Shown: positions 44,704 through 51,796 of the stretch, piece by piece
How positions within the stretch are numbered: position 1 is the stretch's first letter
Layout: each line of letters starts with the position of its first letter
From: Flammeovirgaceae bacterium UBA6059
Lineage (GTDB): Bacteria; Bacteroidota; Bacteroidia; Cytophagales; Cyclobacteriaceae
Direction: 5' to 3'
Assembly: GCA_002435755.1 (NCBI GenBank)
Contig: DIYH01000034.1
Location: forward strand, 62,554 to 126,553
Length of the DNA: 64,000 nucleotides
Notes under the pieces: model-generated
The model's input: only the letters and a program-made list of their open reading frames with translations
What the model was told of the DNA's origin: nothing
Databases searched by the model: none
Made by a program: the position numbers and the translations under genes

Positions 44704-44955
44704 TCACAAGCAATTGAATTCATTTGATAATTTGGTATCAATAAAATTGGGAGTCTTCAAATGTGTACCAAAATGTGTCCCGTTCTGTGTACCAATTTGT
44801 ATTGCTCGATTAAGGGATTCGACCCTCTTTTTTCGCAGCTCGATTTCCTCTTCTAGTCTTTCAAAAATGGGTAAGAACTGCTCTCCATGAGTTGCAATAA
44901 TTTTAGCACACTCATTTCGTGCGGTAATAATCTCATCAAGCGTCGGCTCTTGCAT
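44704..44955 (-). CDS. Small integrase-associated protein with GTxx repeats
   Basis: 83 residues. A helical acidic N-terminal domain (DEIITARNECAKIIATHGEQ, then a FLPIFERLEEEIELRKKR-like coiled coil) leads to a short repeat GTQNGTHFGTH whose four-residue period is the coding image of the 12-bp iterons. I recall similar small proteins next to this integrase class, without a known function. It may be an excisionase-like partner or a vehicle for DNA-binding sites. Ends 185 bases before the integrase start. Confidence 0.6.
   Translation of the reverse strand: MQEPTLDEIITARNECAKIIATHGEQFLPIFERLEEEIELRKKRVESLNRAIQIGTQNGTHFGTHLKTPNFIDTKLSNEFNCL
44762..44793. repeat. Iteron cluster 2 (three 8-bp units, 12-bp period)
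   Basis: Units tgtgtacc (44762), tgtgtccc (44774) and tgtgtacc (44786). This 32-bp block lies inside the small ORF and resembles cluster 1, 231 bases away and in the same frame. Confidence 0.6.
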
Positions 44956-45242
44956 TGAGGACTCCCCTACTACATAATGAATTCTAATCCAGTGTCAGGA
45001 CTCTAATTGGCATACATCTCTAAGTGGTTTGATCCACTTAGACGTAATGTCTGATAGAAAAAAGGCGACTATGATGAATAACTATTGTAGTGCTTCCAGC
45101 AGTGACCAACCAGCGAAATTAAGCTGCTCAACAACACCTCAAAGATGAGATGGCAAAGGCCCTGAATGACACAATCAAAATGCCACTCAAAGCTTTGATG
45201 CGTTTAATTGAGATTACAGATATGATTAACTGAAAAGCTTAA
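44956..45242. other. Intergenic stretch with an inverted repeat
   Basis: Contains a perfect 8-bp inverted repeat ctaagtgg (45020-45027) / ccacttag (45034-45041), which may be an operator or element end, and an open fragment on the plus strand (about 45131-45232: EMAKALNDTIKMPLKAL...) that looks like the tail of a lost gene. No complete gene seen. Confidence 0.35.
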
Positions 45243-45560
45243 TCAAGATGACAGATGTGCTTCTCTGATCTCTTCCAGAGAGGGAATATCAGAAAGGATG
45301 GCTTGATTTTGTTGATCATGCTCTGCCAGCCAAAGATCATACTTTGCTTGCATATTCATCCATAGCTCCGGGCTGTTACCAGCAAGCTTGCCAACTTTGA
45401 GACATAGAAGCGGTGTGAGTGCTTTTTTAGCGTTGAGTATGTCGCTCATATATTGTCTGGAGATTTTAAGATAGCCAGCCATTTTGGTGGCATTGAGCTT
45501 TAAGGCAGGTAATAAGTCCTCTTTCAGTATTTCTCCCGGGTGTGTTGGCTGTCGTTCCAT
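45243..45560 (-). CDS. higA: HigA-family antitoxin
   Basis: 105 residues. Starts with the HigA signature HPGEILKEDLLPALKLNATKMA, followed by a helix-turn-helix (YLKISRQYMSDILNAKKALTP) and LCLKVGKLAGNSPELWMNMQAKYDLW. It neutralises the HigB toxin and represses the pair's promoter. The toxin gene lies 12 bases upstream, the usual toxin-first order of higBA. It probably helps maintain the element. Confidence 0.9.
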   Translation of the reverse strand: MERQPTHPGEILKEDLLPALKLNATKMAGYLKISRQYMSDILNAKKALTPLLCLKVGKLAGNSPELWMNMQAKYDLWLAEHDQQNQAILSDIPSLEEIREAHLSS

Positions 45561-45572
45561 TGCTTTTATCCT

Positions 45573-45848
45573 TCAATGATATTGTTCGTAATTTACATTT
45601 TCCGGCCCATCTCCCCATTCGAAGGTGATACACCATGGGCCATTGATATGCACGGTGTAACGCTTTGGTATATGACCTTGCAAGCCGTGATAATCAAAAC
45701 CTGGAATATTCATATCCTCTGGTTTTGTCGCAGCGGCCAAAGCATCCAAGCGCCTTAAGATGCGCTTATGCATCATCTGATCAATTCGCTTCGTTTTACC
45801 TGTTTGAAAAAGCTCCTTGAGCCCCTTATTCTTAAAGGAATAGATCAT
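45573..45848 (-). CDS. higB: HigB-family toxin (RelE/ParE superfamily)
   Basis: 91 residues of the ribosome-dependent mRNA interferase family. Shows MIYSFKNKGLKELFQTGKTKRI, LDALAAATKPEDM, GFDYHGLQGHIPKRYTVHINGPWCITFEW, the normal HigB pattern. It forms a two-gene operon with higA. The 59-base gap to the methylase-like gene should hold its own promoter. Confidence 0.9.
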   Translation of the reverse strand: MIYSFKNKGLKELFQTGKTKRIDQMMHKRILRRLDALAAATKPEDMNIPGFDYHGLQGHIPKRYTVHINGPWCITFEWGDGPENVNYEQYH

Positions 45849-45907
45849 TCTTTAAGTATACGCTAAACAGATGCAATTGTCAACTAAATAGCGGCGCCTC
45901 GTTATGT

Positions 45908-46642
45908 CTAGAAGAGCGAAAGCTGATGCGATGGTTGCTCGTTGTGACTTTTTACTTTATCGATAGGTCTTGGCTTTGGCATTTTTGGAGCTTCACCCCA
46001 TATCTGCGATTGTTCTTTATTGATAGGGATAATGCCAATGCCTTTTGTGTTAATGTGCCAACCGCCGTACCATTCCATTGACAAGCTGTTCATCCAGGCC
46101 ACCTCACCACTCAATCCATTTAAAAAGAAATTGAGAGTTGCCATCTTAGCGCATGTTTCGCTGTTATCGGCACCAAAGAAATAGTTCTTATGGTTTTGCT
46201 TTGCGGCACTCAGGAGCATACGGCCAGATCCACATGCCGGATCGAATATGCGGTTTCGTTCACTTTGATCATTTCCGCATTGAATCAATGCCATCATGTC
46301 ACATACATGCTCAGGGGTAAAATACTGCCCGTTTTGACCTTTAGTAATGTGCTGCATGAAGAATTCGCCAAGAATATCTGAATAGGGATTGTCCAGTACA
46401 TTGAGCTGAAGAACACCCAAAGCCTCTGCCAAGATGTTAAGGTCATCGCGCTTGTAGGATTTGATTGTATTCATATACAGTGTTTCATTGGCTTCGTCCT
46501 GTTCCTGTAGCTGAGTTTGGATATTCGTTCTGTGAAAGCTGCAAATGCCAACTGTCAAAAGATCGTTGAAAGCTTTTGATAGATCGTGTTTGTATTCAAG
46601 CTTATGGAGTGTTTTGACAAATTGATCATAATGGTTGGTCAT
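45908..46642 (-). CDS. N6-adenine methylase-like protein lacking the catalytic NPPY motif
   Basis: 244 residues. Family signs are GEFFMQHITKGQNGQYFTPEHVCDMM and the SAM-binding motif IFDPACGSGRMLLSA, as in type I restriction/N-6 methylases. After ADNSETCAKMATLNFFLNG, where NPPY/F should follow, none is present; the protein instead ends with a short proline- and lysine-rich tail. So it may bind SAM or DNA without methylating, or be a truncated remnant kept in plasmid-type modules. It overlaps ardC by four bases (ATGA). Confidence 0.75.
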   Translation of the reverse strand: MTNHYDQFVKTLHKLEYKHDLSKAFNDLLTVGICSFHRTNIQTQLQEQDEANETLYMNTIKSYKRDDLNILAEALGVLQLNVLDNPYSDILGEFFMQHITKGQNGQYFTPEHVCDMMALIQCGNDQSERNRIFDPACGSGRMLLSAAKQNHKNYFFGADNSETCAKMATLNFFLNGLSGEVAWMNSLSMEWYGGWHINTKGIGIIPINKEQSQIWGEAPKMPKPRPIDKVKSHNEQPSHQLSLF

Positions 46643-47568
46643 GCTGGCTCTCCCAGCTGAGCCTGATCATTTAACGCGTTTAAATACTCTTGTGCTTTGG
46701 CCGCTTGTGCCGCTGCTTTAAAGATCAGGGTCTTATCTTCACGCAATCCTTGCAGCCAGCTTTTAATGTAGAGGGCATGACCTTTGGGTTGCGTTTGCTC
46801 TATGCCCAGTTGAGCACACAGGAAGGCTGAGCCGAGCTCTGCGATCAGTTCTTCTTTCGCAATGATCGTATCGCTTTTGCGGTTGGTAATGCCCTCACGA
46901 TTCAGCCGCCTTAAAGCGCCGGTCCAATGTGTAAGCTCATGTAGAAGAGTAGCATAGTAATTTTCTGTTGCGCTGCGTCCATTGCTATCAACAAACAATT
47001 GTGTTGGTGGCATATTGATATAATCGCCATTGACAAGAAAATACGCTTCGGGTTCATCATGCCGGATATCTGCGCGAGTGTTTGTGCAGAATTCCTCAAT
47101 AAGTGCGATCCGCTCGACTTTATCGTCTGTGGGTGTATCCGGTATTTGAACCTCATACCCTTCGACTTGCGCCACATTAAAGACGGTATAGAGCTTAAGC
47201 ATGGGGATTTTGATCTCTTCTATGTCCCCTTGGCTGTTTGTTTTGTCCTTAAGCAAAGTTTTGTAGAAGACAACACGACTACCTTTTTCACCTTTTTTGA
47301 CGTGCGCGCCCATGTCTTTCCATTGCTTAAAAGTCGCCCATTCATTAGATGGCAACTGTCTGCTATGTTGGGCTGACCACAGGTTCAGAATGTTGATACC
47401 CTGATAGGTAAGATTGGTCGCGGGGTTATATGGTAAGCCTTGCGTGGTGAAGCCTGCAAAGGGTGGTTGATAGTCGTTTATATCGACCTTCTCAAGCAGA
47501 TCGATGATTGTATTGGTGAGGTCTTGATGAATGTCGGGTTTTGGTTTCCGGATCTTTTCATGGGGCAT
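46639..47568 (-). CDS. ardC: ArdC-like antirestriction protein
   Basis: 309 residues. N-terminal ssDNA-binding domain with YQPPFAGFTTQGLPYNPATN, NILNLWSAQ and WATFKQWKDMGAHVKKGEKGSRVVFYK; C-terminal metallopeptidase-like domain with zinc motif LLHELTHWTGA and later KEELIAELGSAFLC. ArdC proteins protect incoming single strands during conjugation. Its neighbours (methylase-like protein, toprim, RadC-like, SSB) form the usual leading-region set of conjugative elements. Confidence 0.9.
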   Translation of the reverse strand: MPHEKIRKPKPDIHQDLTNTIIDLLEKVDINDYQPPFAGFTTQGLPYNPATNLTYQGINILNLWSAQHSRQLPSNEWATFKQWKDMGAHVKKGEKGSRVVFYKTLLKDKTNSQGDIEEIKIPMLKLYTVFNVAQVEGYEVQIPDTPTDDKVERIALIEEFCTNTRADIRHDEPEAYFLVNGDYINMPPTQLFVDSNGRSATENYYATLLHELTHWTGALRRLNREGITNRKSDTIIAKEELIAELGSAFLCAQLGIEQTQPKGHALYIKSWLQGLREDKTLIFKAAAQAAKAQEYLNALNDQAQLGEPA

Positions 47569-47593
47569 TGATGGCTTCCTTATCCTTAAAATT

Positions 47594-47621
47594 CAGGGAC
47601 GGGCAGTGTTGCCCGTCCCTG
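47594..47621. repeat. 12-bp hairpin 12 bases after a stop codon
   Basis: Perfect arms cagggacgggca (47594-47605) and tgcccgtccctg (47610-47621), loop gtgt, between the minus-strand small ORF and ardC. On the minus strand it is followed by aattttaa rather than a T-run. Confidence 0.7.
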
Positions 47622-47632
47622 TGATTGATGAT

Positions 47633-47899
47633 TCAGTCTTTTCTGATTGATGGGAGATAGTCAGACAAAAGACTCTTTTCAGATAGTCTTTGATTATTGA
47701 GCATTTCAATCGCTTCATCGATCAAGGTTGGAGCGATCATGAGATCAATAAACTGATTGGTAGGATCATCAATTGAATAGCTTTTGATCGTGTGTTTTGC
47801 GTGCTCTAAAACCTTGAGAATAAGATCTTGCTGTTCTCTTTTCGAAACCTTGAGCGGGTGTTTTGAGCTCTTGGCCAATATGGATTTTAGGATTTTCAT
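47633..47899 (-). CDS. Small hypothetical protein of the element
   Basis: 88 residues from ATG 47899 (MKILKSILAKS). Basic N-terminus, helical remainder (KREQQDLILKVLEHAKHTI, DLMIAPTLIDEAIEML). No family recognised. Sits in the ardC transcript upstream of the hairpin at 47594-47621; an in-frame start three codons earlier exists. Confidence 0.55.
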   Translation of the reverse strand: MKILKSILAKSSKHPLKVSKREQQDLILKVLEHAKHTIKSYSIDDPTNQFIDLMIAPTLIDEAIEMLNNQRLSEKSLLSDYLPSIRKD

Positions 47900-47931
47900 G
47901 AAATTCACCTTTTGTTAAAGTCTTGAGGAAG

Positions 47932-47953
47932 GCAGGGGCTTTGAGGCCCCTGC
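47932..47953. repeat. 8-bp GC-rich hairpin 7 bases after a stop codon
   Basis: Arms gcaggggc (47932-47939) and gcccctgc (47946-47953), loop of six, directly downstream of the 47961-48227 gene on the minus strand. Confidence 0.6.
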
Positions 47954-47960
47954 TCCATAT

Positions 47961-48227
47961 TTATTGGTTTTCTTCGTAGTTGATGTCGAAGGTTATGAGC
48001 TTGATCTTACCATCAATATCAGGTGTGATTTGAACGGTTGTGATCGCCCATGAGATATAGGGATTGCCGCTTTCACGGCCTATTTGATCCCAGCCTCTGG
48101 TTATTTCTACAGTGTCGATATCTCGCACCTGCCGACCTTGTGCATCAGTCTTGTAGTATGCCTTTTCCTGCACAAGCCTCTTGGTTGGGCGGTTTTTGGT
48201 TTCAGTCGTTTTGTTTGTATCAGTCAT
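47961..48227 (-). CDS. Small hypothetical protein of the element
   Basis: 88 residues from ATG 48227 (MTDTNKTTETKNRPTKR). Basic, disordered start then a beta-rich domain (YYKTDAQGRQVRDIDTVEITRGWDQIG ... WAITTVQITPDIDGKIKLITFD). No family recognised. A longer in-frame start at 48275 is less likely because the extension (LNQLQLRKEIS) covers the ribosome-binding area. Confidence 0.55.
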   Translation of the reverse strand: MTDTNKTTETKNRPTKRLVQEKAYYKTDAQGRQVRDIDTVEITRGWDQIGRESGNPYISWAITTVQITPDIDGKIKLITFDINYEENQ

Positions 48228-48302
48228 TGATATTTCCTTTCTTAACTGAAGTTGATTTAAGGGATTTCTCCCCATTGCATGAACCCTTGCCTAGCGGCGA
48301 GC

Positions 48303-48340
48303 GTCACTTTTATAACCGCGTCCTTGACGCGGTAAGTGAC
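48303..48340. repeat. Two-tier hairpin upstream of the 47961-48227 gene
   Basis: Inner stem accgcgtc (48315-48322) / gacgcggt (48326-48333), loop of three; outer stem gtcactt (48303-48309) / aagtgac (48334-48340), with a five-base bulge on one side. Total 15 paired positions. Confidence 0.65.
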
Positions 48341-48462
48341 CGAGCATAAAAGCCTGTATTTGAAATGGACCGGAATGTTAGAACGCCACGACAGCTATGC
48401 TGACGATGGGGTGCTTATGTTTCGAAGCTGTTTTAAATTCAGGATTTTATGATATGCTGCTC

Positions 48463-49473
48463 TTAGGGTTCCATGCATCGGGGCCCCGATGCATATTTGG
48501 ATAAGCGTTCGGCGGTGCAACCGCCAGAACTCATTAAAAGTCCTAACTTTTCGATCAGAATATCATTCCAGTCTTTCCCGATCTCGGAGGGGCTGTGTCT
48601 TTGAATTGCTCCCTTAAAATTCATAGTTTCAAGAACCTGAATCACTTTATTAGCAATCCGATGTCCTCCCTGATCGTGATCAGTGATGACGGTTATTGAA
48701 TAAGTATTAGACAACTGTTTGATAAACTCTTCCAATATCAGTTGCTGCTTTTTAGAAAACCCGCCGCAAGTAGCCAGATAAAAACCATTCTTGGGAGCAA
48801 ACAACACTTCATAGCTCATCGCATCTATTGGACTTTCCGCTATGAATAATGTGGTATCATCTTTAAAAACATTGGATCGCCAAAAGCTCTTCTCACTCCC
48901 TTTGATAAAAAGATCTATGTCCTGGTTGCGTAACTCAAGACCGCACACCAAGCGCTGCTTGAAATGCGGAAACACGGCATTTCCGAAATCATCTTGAAAT
49001 ATACGACCGAAAAAACGTGAAGACTTCAAAAATGATGGCTGGATTCCGCGTTTCTGCAAATAGCGATGGCGGATCAGTGTAGCGCAACGATTAAAAATCC
49101 TATGAATTCTGAGGGGCTCATAGGAGCTTTTGTTATCACATGATACTCTTCGAATTTTATTTATCACACTTGGTTCCCCTGACCAATCGTGCAACGTTTG
49201 AGCAATCTCCAGATAAGACTGATCTGTTCTGTTTTTGACAAAGTCGATTATGGTTCCATTGTCGTTATCATCGTAAACAGAAAAATATATCCAGATGCCA
49301 TTGCGTCTGGAAACAATGATCTTATCTACTCTATCAAGGTGCATGACCGTCTGATGCACCGTGCTTTTCTTTTGATCGAGATCGTAACCAAAAGAGGCGG
49401 CATATTGGATGAGGTCTATGAATTCCTTGAAATCTCTGAAGTCATGCTTATATGCCTTGCTAGCGTTGAGCAA
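48463..49473 (-). CDS. Toprim/DUF3991-type primase-like protein
   Basis: 336 residues, TTG start. The first part (DLIQYAASFGYDLDQKKST ... NGIWIYFSVYDDNDNGTIIDFVK) is the DUF3991/zinc-finger-like region. The toprim domain is visible as LFIAESPIDAMSYEVL (Glu) and VITDHDQGGHRIANKV (Asp-x-Asp). Such proteins occur in plasmid leading regions and are thought to prime or process transferred single strands. It overlaps the RadC-like gene by 14 bases. A 22-bp palindrome lies in its last codons. Confidence 0.8.
   Translation of the reverse strand: MLNASKAYKHDFRDFKEFIDLIQYAASFGYDLDQKKSTVHQTVMHLDRVDKIIVSRRNGIWIYFSVYDDNDNGTIIDFVKNRTDQSYLEIAQTLHDWSGEPSVINKIRRVSCDNKSSYEPLRIHRIFNRCATLIRHRYLQKRGIQPSFLKSSRFFGRIFQDDFGNAVFPHFKQRLVCGLELRNQDIDLFIKGSEKSFWRSNVFKDDTTLFIAESPIDAMSYEVLFAPKNGFYLATCGGFSKKQQLILEEFIKQLSNTYSITVITDHDQGGHRIANKVIQVLETMNFKGAIQRHSPSEIGKDWNDILIEKLGLLMSSGGCTAERLSKYASGPRCMEP
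48473..48494. repeat. Perfect 22-bp palindrome
   Basis: atgcatcgggg (48473-48483) followed at once by its complement ccccgatgcat (48484-48494). It lies in the last codons of the toprim gene and is GC-rich in the centre. Confidence 0.75.
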
Positions 49474-49930
49474 TGTGCTCTCCCCTACTTTCGCTTAATA
49501 TGCCATAATAGCCTTCGTCCGTGATGATAAAATGATCCTGAAGATCAATACGTAGCATTTTACCAATCCTTTTAAGGTTTTCTGTGAGTTGAATATCCAT
49601 ACGGCTTGGAGCAAGTGTTCCACTTGGATGATTATGACCCAAAATCAGTTGGTGCGACCTGCGTTTTAATGCCAGGGTGAACACCATTCGTGGGTCGACA
49701 AGGGTTTCGGTCATGCCTCCAAAAGAGACGTTAGCAATCGACATTAGCCGCATTTGACGATCAAGCAAAAGAAGCTTGCTTGACTCCGCCAGATTGATTT
49801 GCCCTTTGTCCCAGTGTTGGTAGAGGATCTTAGCGGCATCTTCGGGGTTGCTGATCCTTGGCCGGTCTTTAGCTCTGACTTTATTGTGATAGACAAGTTT
49901 AACCTCTTCAAAACACGGTCTAATAGACAT
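49460..49930 (-). CDS. RadC-like JAB/MPN-domain protein
   Basis: 156 residues from ATG 49930 (MSIRPCFEEVKLVYHN). The JAMM-like motif is ILGHNHPSGTLAPSRMD, followed by LTENLKRIGKMLRIDLQDHFIIT, which is the RadC/JAB domain found on mobile elements. Only the MPN domain is present, without the N-terminal helix-hairpin-helix of full RadC. Precise role is unknown. It lies between the SSB and toprim genes. Confidence 0.85.
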   Translation of the reverse strand: MSIRPCFEEVKLVYHNKVRAKDRPRISNPEDAAKILYQHWDKGQINLAESSKLLLLDRQMRLMSIANVSFGGMTETLVDPRMVFTLALKRRSHQLILGHNHPSGTLAPSRMDIQLTENLKRIGKMLRIDLQDHFIITDEGYYGILSESRGEHIAQR

Positions 49931-49963
49931 ATTTTTCCTTTCCGAAACCATAACATGAGGATA

Positions 49964-49996
49964 AGAAAGCTCAGACCTGTTAAGCTTGAGCTTTCT
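49964..49996. repeat. 10-bp hairpin between ssb and the RadC-like gene
   Basis: Perfect arms agaaagctca (49964-49973) and tgagctttct (49987-49996), loop of 13. Confidence 0.55.
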
Positions 49997-50048
49997 AGGG
50001 TTGAATAAGTCACCAAATATTAGAGGTGATCAATAATCAAAAAAATGC

Positions 50049-50564
50049 TTAGGCCGCATCCAAGGTAGCAGAATTAGCTGTATTACTGGCTTTGTCGATT
50101 TCGTTAACCTTGGCTTGTTTTTTCAAGACAACATGATAAGCAAAAATGGTACTTGCTGTTTGCTTGTAGCCCTCGGGTGTGTCAAAAGACTTGGTACTAT
50201 CTTCACCCTTGAGATAAACCCAGTCGCCTTTTTTGAAACTTGTGGTTTTCTCAAAGGCTTCTTCCAGATTGCTTGATACCAACGCATTGAAGTAATTCGT
50301 GTTGGTCTTGATTTTACCGTCAGCCGTTTGATACTCCTTATTACTCGCGATCCGTATCTTGGCATATTTTCCATCACCAACGATGACAGGGTCTTTCACG
50401 AGATGGCCGGATTTCATAGTAATGTTGGTATCAGCGAAGAGCTTTTCTTCTTCAGCTGTTACTGGAGCCACCTTTTCAGCTAGGTTTGTATCTTTTTCTG
50501 CGAAAGACTTTTTGGTTAATGAGTTTTCCTTTTTGGTGGGTGGTTGATGTGCTTGAGCGTTCAT
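50049..50564 (-). CDS. ssb: Single-stranded DNA-binding protein
   Basis: 171 residues. After a charged 45-residue N-terminus comes an OB-fold of SSB type: GHLVKDPVIVGDGKYAKIRIASN, TNYFNALVSSNLEEAF, FKKGDWVYLKGED. The acidic C-terminal tip typical of SSB (DDDIPF) is missing; it ends NSATLDAA. Likely protects transferred single strands. Leading-region context. Confidence 0.75.
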   Translation of the reverse strand: MNAQAHQPPTKKENSLTKKSFAEKDTNLAEKVAPVTAEEEKLFADTNITMKSGHLVKDPVIVGDGKYAKIRIASNKEYQTADGKIKTNTNYFNALVSSNLEEAFEKTTSFKKGDWVYLKGEDSTKSFDTPEGYKQTASTIFAYHVVLKKQAKVNEIDKASNTANSATLDAA

Positions 50565-50618
50565 AGGTCAAGTCCTTTCGTTTAGGGTTGGGGTTGAAAA
50601 TGGGATGGAATTTTATGG

Positions 50619-50939
50619 TTAGTGAATTGCCTGAATGCTTTGCGTCACCATATTGAGGAAGTCTATGGTCTTTGGCCGATGACCCATCAAGAGTGTATCA
50701 ATTATGTGGTCTGCATATCGTTCAGCTGCTTTCATCCAGATCAGAGGTTCGTCATCGAACAAATCCTGAACTGTGGCAAATATGTGTGCTGATTTTCCAA
50801 TGAGGGAAAAGAGCGTTTCATCTTGGGTCTCATTTAAATCTATGGTTCGATCCAGTTGCATAAAATGCTCATATTGATAAATACGATCAGAAATGAGGTG
50901 TACGACCTCGCCATAGTGAAGGCTTGGATGCATAGGCAC
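50619..50939 (-). CDS. Hypothetical protein
   Basis: 106 residues, acidic, helical (YQYEHFMQLDRTIDLNETQDE ... LIWMKAAERYADHIIDTLLMG). No family recognised. In line with the ssb gene, 54 bases upstream of it. Confidence 0.55.
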   Translation of the reverse strand: MPMHPSLHYGEVVHLISDRIYQYEHFMQLDRTIDLNETQDETLFSLIGKSAHIFATVQDLFDDEPLIWMKAAERYADHIIDTLLMGHRPKTIDFLNMVTQSIQAIH

Positions 50940-51113
50940 TGCTCCTTTAATGTGGGGTAGATGTTGGGTTTTGTGGTATAAAGCCTAGGAAGCTATTAGA
51001 GCGAATGCATGCCAGTAACAGCCAACTTTAAAGACTTTTTCAGTTTTTGAATGCGCCTACATTACCATAATACAGAAGAAAAGTCAAGAAAAAACAATAT
51101 GCTATACGATAGT

Positions 51114-51141
51114 ATGCAAAGGGCAAGCATGCCCTTTGCAT
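51114..51141. repeat. 12-bp hairpin 13 bases after a stop codon
   Basis: Perfect arms atgcaaagggca (51114-51125) and tgccctttgcat (51130-51141), loop agca, downstream of the 51155-51412 gene on the minus strand. Confidence 0.7.
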
Positions 51142-51154
51142 CTTGAGTATTGGG

Positions 51155-51412
51155 TTAATGAATAGTTTGCTCTCTTTTGATCCTCGCCAAATCAATCAAA
51201 TCCAGTGCGTCCAAATGATGATCTATTTCCAGGTCCTCATATACACCATCTATGTAGTTACATAGGACGTTGAGGTGGCTCTGTTCACGACCATTGAATG
51301 ATGATCTATTGCGATCCATTTGAACCATCGCCTTTTCTTTTTTCAAGTGCTTTAGTACCTGGTTTTTAATAATGTAGTCCACGAGAATTGGCTCGTGTTT
51401 ATAATCATTCAT
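51155..51412 (-). CDS. Hypothetical protein
   Basis: 85 residues, helical and charged (VDYIIKNQVLKHLKKEKAMVQMDRN ... LDALDLIDLARIKREQ in parts). No family recognised. It is the most upstream gene of the minus-strand row and the last sure member of the mobile element on this side. Confidence 0.5.
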   Translation of the reverse strand: MNDYKHEPILVDYIIKNQVLKHLKKEKAMVQMDRNRSSFNGREQSHLNVLCNYIDGVYEDLEIDHHLDALDLIDLARIKREQTIH

Positions 51413-51796
51413 GATATATCTCCTTATTGAAAATGAATGAAATCGAGGCGAAGACCTCGTCTTGATCTGTTCATAGTAAGGGTCGATATCTTAACAAAAT
51501 GTAATATTTGAGCTTTTACTTACAATCGTATGACTGCGCAATTCAATGGAGATTGTATTTGAAATTCACTCTGAAATCGTTCGCTGGTCTTTTACGACTT
51601 TGACCTTTTGCATAAGATAATTTTTGGAGTGACTCTGAAATACACTGGTCTTTAAACTCGCGCTACTGGGACATATTGAGGTTGAAATGTTCCACATTGT
51701 CTTAGCCTTCTTAACCCGATGGTTTTTCCACTTCAAAAAAATTTCATAAGTTGTTGAATTGTTAACATCTATTTATCGGTAATCAATCTACCAATA
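51413..51796. other. Likely boundary region of the mobile element
   Basis: 384 bases, AT-rich, without a gene. It should hold the promoter of the minus-strand row and of the plus-strand lipoprotein. No direct repeat of the rlmD-side sequence was found here by eye. Confidence 0.35.

Larger units (their letters stand above)
28160..51420. mobile_element. Putative integrative mobilizable element (limits approximate)
   Basis: From the integrase beside rlmD to the small ORF at 51155-51412 nearly all genes are on the minus strand and of plasmid or ICE type: excisionase-like protein, coupling ATPase, MobF relaxase, ArdC, HigBA, methylase-like protein, RadC-like, toprim, SSB. No VirB4/TraC-type ATPase, pilin or channel gene is seen, so transfer would need a helper system. 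A second integrase (43250-44518) and plus-strand cargo suggest a nested insertion. The right end lies somewhere between 51413 and about 53400; no direct repeat was recognised to fix it. Confidence 0.7.

Noticed and set aside
48303..48494. Hairpin and palindrome as the element's oriT or replication origin
   Set aside because: The relaxase is about 13 kb away, and no nick-site motif or replication initiator was recognised, so it is listed only as structured DNA.
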